Assembly: GCF_947623445.1 (NCBI RefSeq)
Contig: NC_135242.1
Location: forward strand, 21,080,001 to 21,144,000
Direction: 5' to 3'
Source of the DNA: Clavelina lepadiformis
Taxonomy: Eukaryota > Chordata > Ascidiacea > Aplousobranchia > Clavelinidae
DNA length: 64,000 nucleotides
Part shown: positions 23,237 through 32,728 of the stretch, in pieces
Numbering within the stretch: position 1 is the first letter of the stretch
Layout of the letters: every line of letters begins with the position of its first letter
Notes under the pieces: model-generated
Seen by the model: only the letters and a program-made list of their open reading frames with translations
Databases searched by the model: none
Told to the model about the DNA's origin: nothing
Program-made: the position numbers and the translations under genes

Positions 23237-24887
23237 CACTGGACAACAGCAAAATTATTCCTCAAATAAAAATAAACTGCCTAGACTAACTTTGGGACGC
23301 TGATTCCAAATCTGAAATCAGAATTGGTCTATCACGTCAGGTTTTCAAGATATGAAAATTCACGAAATTCGGATTTTGCATTGATTGGCACTATATTATG
23401 AGGTTCTACAGTACAAGGTATTGTGCAATTTTCTTTCCCAGCGAATTGTTGGTCATATTATGTCACAATGCATGTTATGTAAGATTAATATTGACATTAT
23501 TTTGTAAATGCAATGTTCTATCTTTTCACAATTAATGCATTCTTGAATGTTCTTGGCCATGACTATAGAGGGGGGGGGGGGGTAAAATCGAAGACTCTGT
23601 GTGTTTTTGCACTGATGTTGATTCACTCATGTATGAGCTTGGCCACCAACACATTAGCACTGAGTGGAGACTGTTCATTGATTCTAGCAAAGCTAGTTTG
23701 AAAGCTGTCCTACTGCACAATGGGAATGAAAAGCCTTCTGTCCCTATTGCTCATGCTGTCGATTTGAAGGAGACGTACGAGTCTATGGAAACCATCCTAC
23801 GGGTCATTAACTACCGGGCTTATAACTGGAACATATGTGGAGACCTTAAAGTTGTGTCACTTTTGCTCGGATTGCAGTTGGGTTACACCAAGCATATGTG
23901 CTTTCTCTGTTTGTGGGACAGTCGAGACGATGCAAACCACTATGACACAACTGAATGGCCAATGAGAACGGACTACATTGTTGGAAGATATAATGTTAAG
24001 TGCCAACCCCTAATTGATCCGAGCAAAGTGTACTTGCCACCACTTCACATTAAACTGGGCCTGATCAAACAATTTGTGAAGGCAATGGATTTCAATGGAG
24101 ATGGATTCCTGCATATAAAAGAAAAATTTGGTGCAATACTAAGTGATGCTAAACTGAGAGCTGGAATATTTGTTGGCCCCCAAATACGTGATTTGATCCG
24201 TGACCCAGTATTTCCATTCAAGCTTAATTCAATTGAATTAAAAGCCTGGAATGCATTTGTACAGATTGTACAAAATGTTTCTTGGGAAGTACAGGGCAGA
24301 AAATTACTCGGAACTAGTGGACAATTTGCTGGAATCATACCGCGAAATGGGCTGCAGAATGTCGGTTAAACTGCATTTTCTTCATTCACACTTGGAATTT
24401 TTCCCGCCAAACCTGGGTGATGTGAGCGACGAGCATGGGGAAAGATTTCACCAAGACATCTCTGTGATAGAATCGCGGTATAGAGGTCGATTTAACCCAA
24501 ACATGATGGGGGACTACTGCTGGTTTCTTCAGCGTGAAACTGACACTGAACATACTCGAAAGAGCAAGTGTATAAAGCACTTTTGAGGGAATATAATGTT
24601 ATTTTTGTCTGATTTAATTATCCTGGGTTGTGTTAAATTGTGCAGTATGATAATGCTGTTATTTTCAATAGAAACTACTGGGTTGATTACATGTAATGTT
24701 TTGTTCCGCTCAGCCAAAATTAGCCAAAATCACAGTTATGGGTTGTCGTGAGCATATATCATATCTCAAAAACGTGACGTGTTAGAAAAAATCTAAGACC
24801 AGATTTGGATTCAGCATTGCAAAATTAGTCTAGGTAAACTTGAAATGAGCGAGGAATAAAAAATAAGTTGTAAATTGTTGTCCAGTG
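23237..24887 (+). mobile_element. DNA transposon with CACTG ends inserted before the ATG of copy B
   Basis: Inverted ends CACTGGACAAC (23237-23247) and GTTGTCCAGTG (24877-24887), with a second shared block TTATTCCTC about 15-30 bases in. Flanks are TAA (23234-23236 and 24888-24890). Copy A at 1941-1946 shows the empty site with a single TTA. CACTR ends with a 3-bp duplication fit the CMC/EnSpm (CACTA) group; assignment beyond that is inference. It carries a decayed open frame (23599-24586) and a run of about 13 Gs near 23570. Confidence 0.85.
23599..24586 (+). pseudogene. Transposon-encoded protein, frame-shifted remnant
   Basis: Two overlapping frames (23599-24369 and 24251-24586) are needed to follow one protein, so a frameshift lies near 24275-24290. 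Landmarks are YLPPLHIKLGLIKQFVKAMD, a Cys pair in HMCFLCLW, and VSDEHGERFHQDI near the end. I recognise this as a protein repeated in many invertebrate genomes as uncharacterised copies; it sits squarely within the terminal repeats here, so I take it as the element's own product. N-terminus missing. Catalytic residues not identified. Confidence 0.65.
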
Positions 24888-24890
24888 TAA

Positions 24891-25800
24891 TGCACGTTCA
24901 GATGTGATAGGGTACAAGGTGGCTAAGACCAAAGTAACCCTAACCGACACTTTTTGAAAATAAGCTAATCGATAGTCCGATTTATGTACTAATTATAAGT
25001 ATTTTCATCAAACAAACTCGGCACAGATTAGCCTACATTGCTCACTGAGTTAGTCTGACTTAACCAAAACAACTCAGCACACATCAAGTCTGCCAGTTTG
25101 GGTTGATATTGCTGCGGTCGCGTCGGGTATCTAAGGAGCTGGGTTATTAAATTTCAATCCTATGGGAGCGCTATATTTTTCTTACTCCAAGGCGTTTCTG
25201 GATGGGTAAGTTAGCATACCTGTTCTCGCAAAGTCGATCCACCCGTAAAATTAACAATGAAGCTAATTGCATGTTTCTAGCCCTTGAACTTTGCCACTTT
25301 TTCCTGCTCGTTAGTTATTCGTGAGCATGTGTTTTATTGTGCTATAACTACAACGGTTAGCATCTTAACTTTCGCTCCGTACAGATAATGGCGAAAAATA
25401 AAAATACAAGAAAACTGTGCAATGCAATTTATTTTCATAGAAATATATATTTCCCAAATCAGCAAGGACAATTTGTGTCAAACAGAACTTTCTTTAGCAT
25501 ACATTCTGCATGTAAATTCCATGGTAAAAGCCTGTTGCAGAAGCAAGTTACTAACGTACAGATAAATTATATATTTTATTAAGGTAACAAAATCCAGATG
25601 CAAGAAAGTTATGCAGAAATAAGTGCACTACGCACGACGTATGCCAACAATAAAAAGACGTTTGTTTCGGTATTTTATCACGTACAGTAATTGCATGTAA
25701 TGATATTTTAATTTCTAAAAAGAAAATATTAACCAATTTGAACTCAGTGGCATAGAAAAACCGCTAAGTAACGAAAGGTACCTTAACAGATAACACGATT
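24891..25800 (-). other. Displaced 5' flank of copy B
   Basis: Reverse complement of 1015-1943, the promoter region of copy A. It is now 1.65 kb further from its ATG because of the insertion at 23237-24887. The TATA-like box of copy A is changed here. No separate gene seen. Confidence 0.6.
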
Positions 25801-25841
25801 GCATGACTATCAATTATTTATTTATCATTACTTTCTTAAAA

Positions 25842-26973
25842 TCATAAATCGCAATGGCTTGCAGGAAAAAGCTTTGTCAAGGCATTTATTTCTATTTCTG
25901 ATAAATCATTGTGCCAGAGATCCACCATAAACACCACTCGTTTCAAGTTATGGTCAGATTCTCCATCTTCCACATTATGTACAACACGGTGGAGGTAGGA
26001 ATCATCAAAGATGAGGCATTTCCCTTCTCTCCACCTCAGTTGTATGTCATCAACGTTAAGAATAAACCCAGAGGGAATTACCAGGCCTAATATTTAAGTT
26101 AATGTATATAATTATATATAATGAACTAAATTAAATAAAGACTAATCAATTAAAGCCAAAACGTGCAATTTCAACGCACCTAAATGGCAACGAGCTCTGA
26201 TATTGCATGGTCCATAATGTTCGGATATAGTTGTATTTGGATATACAACAGAAAAGCATGCATTGCCAAAACAACAATCATCCATTAAATTATCAAGCTG
26301 TTGTAAAATAGCCATTGTCTTTGGGCACTGTTTTGAGTTCATTTTTATCTAAAAACAGAGCAAACATTGATTTATAAAACGTTCCTAAAAACACTGTAGA
26401 AAATGTATTTTCTAAAGATCTTACTTCAAAACCTTGGTTTATTAAGTAGAATACATTCCATGTTCCTTGTGGTGTAGAATTGGATTTCCAACCATTAGAC
26501 TCTGTCATGCTATCACATACTTTCTTGTATTCAGCTAAGATTGTGTCACTGTTACACTGGAGTTTTTGTATATCACCAAAGAATTGATCATGTTTTATAC
26601 CAGGATTTGAAACAATGTCAGGAAAAAACATAACGGTTGGCTGTCTCTTGTGATCTCCCTTACTGCCAAGCCCTTTATACCACCTGTTAACCCTCTCAAG
26701 GCCAGAATGATTCTCTTTATTCAGTTCATCAACAATAACTTTAATATTGTCATCTTGTATCCTCCCATTGCATCTGATACAATTGACACTTGAACATCCA
26801 TCGAAAGCGTTAGTGTGAGGGCTTTCACGAACATGTGCATTGTGGTTAACTAACTTGTAAATAAGGAAAAGTATTGCAATGCCAATGCATCTTATAAGAA
26901 GTTCTGTTGGCCAACTATCGCTGAACAACCCTACCATACCTTGCTGTTTGTAAAAAATTTGAAAAAAAATCAT
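25842..26973 (-). CDS. ASPHD2: ASPHD2-like aspartyl/asparaginyl beta-hydroxylase domain protein
   Basis: Three exons, 26973-26425, 26348-26180 and 26086-25842, give about 320 residues (human ASPHD2 is 369). A hydrophobic stretch near residues 25-42 (LLIRCIGIAILFLIYKLV) suggests a single membrane anchor. The C-terminal half is the beta-hydroxylase fold: GTWNVFYLINQGFE, FGNACFSVVYPNTTISEHYG with the first iron-binding His, then FDDSYLHRVVHN with the second His and KRVVFMVDLWH with the Arg expected to hold 2-oxoglutarate. The family predicts an Fe(II)/2-oxoglutarate-dependent hydroxylase, but substrates of ASPHD proteins are unknown to me. An AG acceptor directly precedes the ATG. ASPHD1 is an alternative orthologue. 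Confidence 0.85.
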
Positions 26974-27684
26974 CTTTCAAAGAGAAATTAAAATTTGTGG
27001 CAGAAGTACAAACACACTTCTGCAAAAATTTGACAAGCAGTATTTCAGCAGTACGCTTAATGCAAAAGATGAAATCATAAGGAGCATACCATTGTTTCGT
27101 TTCAAGTATTACATTTTAATCAGCACAAAATTGAAAAACGCTTTAAGTTGATGTATGATACTATAATCTGAGACTCACCTTAATCTCAGCACATATCAGA
27201 AATTTAATGCAACGTTTTAATTTACTGGTAAAACTATTTCTGTACATTTCCAAATCTATGCAAATAATGTAGTTTAAATTTTATCAAAAAACAAGTGACA
27301 ATGGGTTTGATTTACTGCACAAAAGAACTGAAAACTTGTATTCTATAAAAATACAATTTCTATTTAGCCAATGAAAACATTCCTGGATACTACCATACAA
27401 AAAAAATATGTCTAAATCATGCAGCATTGAATATGTCAAAATAATTCATTCTGGTTCATATAGTTAATATACTCAGAACACTCCTTTAATTTTAAAGTTA
27501 ATCGCAATGTAGTAATACAATATTGGCAATACGTGTGCAATGTTCCACGTAATCAATCACGATTACTATAAAAAGAATCACAGAAAATTACAATAATTGC
27601 ACCATATGAAGACCACTGTCATTGACCAACAAATTGCACAAACAAGCTTATCACAAGAGTTAATCAATCATAAAATCACCGTTT
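26974..27684. other. Intergenic, ASPHD2-like to PEX1
   Basis: About 0.7 kb, AT-rich, with no open frame or repeat I could support. It must contain the PEX1 3' end. Confidence 0.5.
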
Positions 27685-30600
27685 TCAAGACAACGTTGCC
27701 TTTGGTTTTCCTTCATAGTAATTTTTATTTGATGTATTCCCTCTGTCTTTTGACCGCACAAAGCCTGAATAAAGCAGCTCAAACTGATTGCGCTCCTTTT
27801 GAGAAAGTGAAGGTTTTGTGGTGGCCAATGCTTTTTGAATGTTGCCTGATGTGATCAAAAATGGTAAAGGTTTTAATGATGTCTCTTCAGTCTCTAATGT
27901 TCTGTCCTGATGCAAAATTGAATCACGTAATACATTTGCTGAATTGCAAATATCTTCTGGAATATCATCGGAACGACCATGGTGCAATGAAGGAAAATAA
28001 AGAACCTTAGAATGTTGGTGTAAGCCGTGTTTCTTAATAGGTTTATGTGGTTTCAACAAAACGTCTCGATCAGTGGAGGGAAATGGTTTGTCGAAACATA
28101 TCTTGTAGTCTGCTGAATGATTTTCCTCCCCATTCATTTGCATACTCTGCACAGTTTGTATAAGTTCGGCTGCTGTATGTTTAAGTTCACCTATAAAGCC
28201 TGCAGATAAGGTATGTTCAGGAGTTTGACCAGTCACTTCATCAACGTAGGAGAGACCATCAGTATATAAATCTTCCACTTCCATTTCTAACTTGGATGAC
28301 AAAGTTGATGTAGAGGAACTTGATGACAATGACTCAGATAGATCGTCCAAAGACTTGTATAATTGTGATTCAGGAATCCTTGTTGCCTTTGACACCGCAT
28401 CAAACTTATCATGAGCAGCTTCAAGTTGAGCATTATACAATAGTGCTTTTAAATCAGCACCACTGAAGTCTTTGGTCTCAACCGCTAGCTCTGCTAAATC
28501 AACATCACTGTGTAAGGGCAGGTTTTCGCTCAATGATACCAAGATCTCTTGCCTTTCTTCATCAGTAGGAAGAGGGCAGTACATGAGGTTGTCCAATCGT
28601 CCTGGCCTGAGAAGAGCTGGATCTAGAAGATCAGGTCGACTTGATGCTGCCATAACAGTGACCCCAACAAGAGGCTCCACACCATCAAGATGCGTCAGCA
28701 GCTGATTTACAACACGATCCGTGACACCTGTACTATCATGACCACGTGGGGGAGCAAGAGAGTCAAATTCATCAAAAAACAAGACACATGGTGCTGCTGC
28801 TTTAGCACGAGAGAATAAGTCACGAACAGCAGCTTCACTTGCACCAATGTACTTGCTTAGTACCTCGGGACCTTTTATGGAGATAAAATTCAGTCCGCAT
28901 TCATTTGCGACAACTCCGGCGATTAACGTTTTCCCACAGCCCGGTGGACCGAACAGAAGTACGCCAGACTGTGCCTGGATCCCACTGTTGTGGAAAAGCT
29001 CTCTGTATTTAATCGGCCAAACAAGCTGCTCCATCAATTTCTGCTTCACCTCAGCTAGCCCTCCAATTTGCTTCCAAGTTAACGGACTAGGCTTGTGTAG
29101 CTTGGCATTCTGAAGGGATGCTGGTACAAAACCGGTGAGGGATTTATTAAGAGCACTTCCGATAGTGTTGCCATAACATATCTTTTCACCACTTGACGTG
29201 AGCTTTCTAAGCTGAATAATATGACTAGATTTTTGAACCAATGCCAACAGATCACTGACAGCATAGCCATCAGTTCGTGTAATGATGTCATCCATATTTT
29301 CTGGGGAAGGATAGTCAGTGAAATTTTGAATAATGGAACCAAGCAGAATTTTTCTTTTGTCTGCATTAGGAAGATCCATGACAAGGCACCTAGAATATAT
29401 ATGTGTACCAGCACCAGCTACACAAGGATGAAGTGAGCCTTTAGATTTGCAAGTTATTAAAACTCCTACTCGGTTTGCAGGTTGCCAACCTTGTTCACTT
29501 CTGCCAGATAAACTAAGCAAAACTTCCTTCACCACAGACATTACTTGAGAGTTGTAAAGGTTATCTGGCGCTTTGTCATCATCTATGAGAGTGGATGCTG
29601 GAATAAGCTGATCCAAATCATCCAGTAATAACAAAGAAGGCTGTCTCCATACAAGCTCATAGTAAAGATTTTCAAAATAGCGCTTGATATTCTCTGGCTT
29701 TTTGCCTCTCAGTTGTCCACAAGAAACTGACTGGACGTAAGTGTGTAAACACCGGTCAGAACCAAATTTATGAAGAATAGCCCGACACAGTGTGGTCTTT
29801 CCTACTCCTTTAGCACCACAAATCAACATACTAGTGGTACGAACTCCTGTGCCTGATTTCCCAAGTGCATTTGATAACGGACGAGCAGATAAAGCCAATT
29901 CTGCAAACTCAACAATAACATTTACTTCCTTTTCAAACCCAGTTCCATATACAACTAAGCTTTCCATTGGAAGTTGAATTTCAGTATCAGAAATATTGGG
30001 AATGTGAGTAGGTTGGTTCAACTTGGTAAAGTTTATCTTCATATGATACAGATCGTCACTTGATAGCAAGTAGGTCTCACAGCTTTCTTCATTGATTTCT
30101 TTTGGCTCGGCATTTTTCAGCACAATGTCGCTAACAACAGCTTCGACAAAGTGTGAAGTCCCATTTCCTAGACTAACATCACTTTGGTGAGAAAGCAATA
30201 ATGGAAACACGAGCAGAGTTCCTTTTGTGATTGGCAAAGGATTGTTGTCTCCACTTACTCCAGTAAACCAGGTTTTAAATGCACTAAGAATGTAATCATA
30301 ATCAACAGAGTGGGAGGGGGGTGATTCCATAGCAACAATTTCCAAGTTAATTGCTTTTATGTCATGGCTGTTTTTGGGCCAGTGCACAACTTTCCTTATT
30401 CGAACCTTAGATGTCACAGAGAAATTCATTTGCCTCCTAAGACATGCTGGGACCTTTAGCTGATGAGTACAGCAGAGAAGATTCCAATTACAAATCATTG
30501 TAAATTTGCTCAGGGGATGAACATACATACGGATCACATATGACTGGCCTGCACCATTAACATCGTTTCCATTTCTGCTACTTAAAGTCTGGGAAAAATC

Positions 30601-31710
30601 TCTGCTTTTGGTAAAAGAATCGCTGGACTCGTTTTTGACTGCAGGTTTTCTAGCATTGGAGTTTGATTCATTTTTTTCGGAAGGCGACAAGAGTTTGGTT
30701 AGGGTCACCAAATACACCTCAGCATCATACTTATGAAAACCACAGTCATTGGATGAGTGGAGATAGACAGTGCTCGGCTGCTCCATGAATTCTGATGATG
30801 AACTATTTCCTACTGGTTCTACCCTCAACACGAGATCAAAATCGTCGGGAAGAATATTGAATCTGCAGACAGAGCTTTCCGTCTCATGTTTGGAGGCAGC
30901 GGGGGTCGACAATGCTTTATCAACTGTAGGGTATACAAGGTGCAACATACGTGAAAAAATATTGGGTATCTGTCTCCAAAAAAATAAAACTAAAAATTTT
31001 AATGTGCTTACAATTCGCTTCACCCATTTTAAATAGAGAATTGAATAGAGAAGAGAATGTTTTGAACTCTTGTTTAAAATGTCCATTTTATCAACAGTCA
31101 CATTTGTTTCTGCAACTACTTCTTTGTTGTTGTTATTTTCAACAAAATCTTTGGGTCTATTTTTTATATTCTTTAAACTACTTTCATATCTGTCAACTTT
31201 CGGTTCAACAACAAGTTCTGTTAGCGGTATAAGTATCCCACATTCAGATGATGGTTCTAACTTTACTGTTTTCAGAAATATACAAACAGCTCCATCCACC
31301 CATAAAGGAAAAATTTGCCCCGGCCAAACTACCCTTAGTTGGTCCAGTAATTGAGCTTCCACCTGATCAGCGTGCAGTTCTAAAATTTCCCAGTCATCCA
31401 CGCTTACGGGTTCAATCCAAACACTGGTGGATGGAGGAACTTTATCCAGGGCTTCCACCAAAACATCCTCTGAGTCTTTGTAGCCAAGCTTTGATGCATA
31501 GAGTCCATTCAAACTAATACAGGCTGTATCTGATTTTCCTGCCGCCAATGGCATCAAGCTCATATAGCTAGGAGTGTGACAGGCACTGCTGATCCTTGCT
31601 ATCACAACCTCTCCATCTTGATTGCTTTTTAGGCTTCGCAAAAAGCCTGGAGAGGTGAAACACAGGCAATTCTTTTGAGATGTATAGGAAACTGATGCTT
31701 GTAATTTCAT
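27685..31710 (-). CDS. PEX1: Peroxisomal AAA ATPase PEX1, intronless coding region
   Basis: 1341 residues in one uninterrupted frame (human PEX1 1283). PEX1 with PEX6 forms the ring that pulls monoubiquitinated PEX5 out of the peroxisomal membrane, recycling the import receptor. An N-terminal region fits the PEX1 double-psi barrel. D1 has Walker A GAKGVGKT at 632-639 and a weak Walker B LLLLDDLD near 693-700. D2 has GPPGCGKT at 921-928, FFDEFD at 978-983 and the second-region motif DLLDPALLRPGRLD, so D2 is the catalytically strong ring, as in the family. I start at 31710 and not at the upstream in-frame Met (31749), because an acceptor TTCATTTCAG ends 6 bases before this ATG. The lack of introns contrasts with RUSF1 and ASPHD2 on either side. 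Confidence 0.97.
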   Translation of the reverse strand: MKLQASVSYTSQKNCLCFTSPGFLRSLKSNQDGEVVIARISSACHTPSYMSLMPLAAGKSDTACISLNGLYASKLGYKDSEDVLVEALDKVPPSTSVWIEPVSVDDWEILELHADQVEAQLLDQLRVVWPGQIFPLWVDGAVCIFLKTVKLEPSSECGILIPLTELVVEPKVDRYESSLKNIKNRPKDFVENNNNKEVVAETNVTVDKMDILNKSSKHSLLYSILYLKWVKRIVSTLKFLVLFFWRQIPNIFSRMLHLVYPTVDKALSTPAASKHETESSVCRFNILPDDFDLVLRVEPVGNSSSSEFMEQPSTVYLHSSNDCGFHKYDAEVYLVTLTKLLSPSEKNESNSNARKPAVKNESSDSFTKSRDFSQTLSSRNGNDVNGAGQSYVIRMYVHPLSKFTMICNWNLLCCTHQLKVPACLRRQMNFSVTSKVRIRKVVHWPKNSHDIKAINLEIVAMESPPSHSVDYDYILSAFKTWFTGVSGDNNPLPITKGTLLVFPLLLSHQSDVSLGNGTSHFVEAVVSDIVLKNAEPKEINEESCETYLLSSDDLYHMKINFTKLNQPTHIPNISDTEIQLPMESLVVYGTGFEKEVNVIVEFAELALSARPLSNALGKSGTGVRTTSMLICGAKGVGKTTLCRAILHKFGSDRCLHTYVQSVSCGQLRGKKPENIKRYFENLYYELVWRQPSLLLLDDLDQLIPASTLIDDDKAPDNLYNSQVMSVVKEVLLSLSGRSEQGWQPANRVGVLITCKSKGSLHPCVAGAGTHIYSRCLVMDLPNADKRKILLGSIIQNFTDYPSPENMDDIITRTDGYAVSDLLALVQKSSHIIQLRKLTSSGEKICYGNTIGSALNKSLTGFVPASLQNAKLHKPSPLTWKQIGGLAEVKQKLMEQLVWPIKYRELFHNSGIQAQSGVLLFGPPGCGKTLIAGVVANECGLNFISIKGPEVLSKYIGASEAAVRDLFSRAKAAAPCVLFFDEFDSLAPPRGHDSTGVTDRVVNQLLTHLDGVEPLVGVTVMAASSRPDLLDPALLRPGRLDNLMYCPLPTDEERQEILVSLSENLPLHSDVDLAELAVETKDFSGADLKALLYNAQLEAAHDKFDAVSKATRIPESQLYKSLDDLSESLSSSSSTSTLSSKLEMEVEDLYTDGLSYVDEVTGQTPEHTLSAGFIGELKHTAAELIQTVQSMQMNGEENHSADYKICFDKPFPSTDRDVLLKPHKPIKKHGLHQHSKVLYFPSLHHGRSDDIPEDICNSANVLRDSILHQDRTLETEETSLKPLPFLITSGNIQKALATTKPSLSQKERNQFELLYSGFVRSKDRGNTSNKNYYEGKPKATLS

Positions 31711-32056
31711 TTTTACCTGAAATGAAATATTTTTTACGGCTTGAGGCACTGGTTATACGTGTCCTATGTACAATTACATATAGCTTACTTTAATTAATTC
31801 AACACAACCGGTTTCTCACCTTTTCTATTAACAATCTTCATTTAACAGATTGTTCACTTATTGCATTTGACCATATCCATCAAACTGAATTTTGTGTGAA
31901 ACATTATTAGCACACAACAACCACCATTGCAAACTATAATATGTTCTACTTTCCTAAAAAGGCATTGTACATTGGAGAGTGTATTGTAAAGAACAATGCT
32001 TTAACAATGGTTAGAACCTGTAACCAAATGCACCACATCATCCACATGTCTTACAC

Positions 32057-32394
32057 CAGGCATGCACAACTCAAAAAAGTACACGGGCCGTTTTAGCGAA
32101 AAAATATTTTTCGCGGGCCGCGTGCTAACGTTGTTGTAACTAACGTGTAGCCTACTTTATATAATGTGACCGATTAACCGTTGAATAAGAGATATCGTTG
32201 AGAAGATGGTTACTGTCAAGAGACGGTTGCCTCTCGCACTACAGTATCTAGTTGTTTTTAACGCTTAGCGGCGGTAAAGCATCGGATTCGTTGATTATGT
32301 AACTGTAACCGTGGAGAAAATGCCTGAATGAGCGAAATCACGGAATATCTCGTGGGCCGCATGCGGCCCGCGGGCCGTATGTTGTGCATGCCTG
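32057..32394. mobile_element. hAT MITE between PEX1 and RUSF1
   Basis: 338 bp with ends CAGGCATGCACAAC and GTTGTGCATGCCTG, flanked by a perfect 8-bp duplication TCTTACAC (32049-32056 and 32395-32402). Both ends carry GGCCGC/GCGGCCCGCGGGCC blocks just inside the repeats. No coding capacity. It lies in the presumed upstream region of PEX1. Confidence 0.9.
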
Positions 32395-32728
32395 TCTTAC
32401 ACCAAGGTTGCTTTTAAGTACCATAAAAAGCTTCATATAATCATCATGCAAAGGCACAAACTAACACGATTTTTCATGGATAATTTAAACGATACAGTCG
32501 GTTAACATAAGACAATAGCAACAAATCACAAGCAAGCGTATATTACCACATGTCAATGAACATTTCAAAACTGGGTACTTAAACCAACCACTTGAAACTG
32601 ATATTGCACACTTCTTTAAAAGTACTTGTAGACATCAACAACTCTAAGCACAGCTTCAGTTCTTGAACTCAAGTTTAGTAAAAATGAGCCATAATTTCTG
32701 CTTCAAAAATCTCTTTCTACAGCACTTG

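Larger units (their letters stand above)
16459..25800 (-). repeat. Right arm of the inverted duplication
   Basis: Reverse complement of 1015-13368, interrupted by the transposon 23237-24887 and lacking the counterparts of about 7173-11102 and 11680-12325 of the left arm. The outer end near 25800 lies only about 40 bases from the stop codon of the ASPHD2-like gene (25842). Confidence 0.85.

Noticed and set aside
28472-29436. Open frames of 70-110 codons on the + strand within PEX1
   Set aside because: Antisense shadows of a long conserved gene; no family features.
31711-31749. N-terminal extension of PEX1 (MPQAVKNISFQVK)
   Set aside because: The frame is open, but TTCATTTCAG inside it is a strong 3' acceptor 6 bases before the next ATG; the extension is probably intron or outron.
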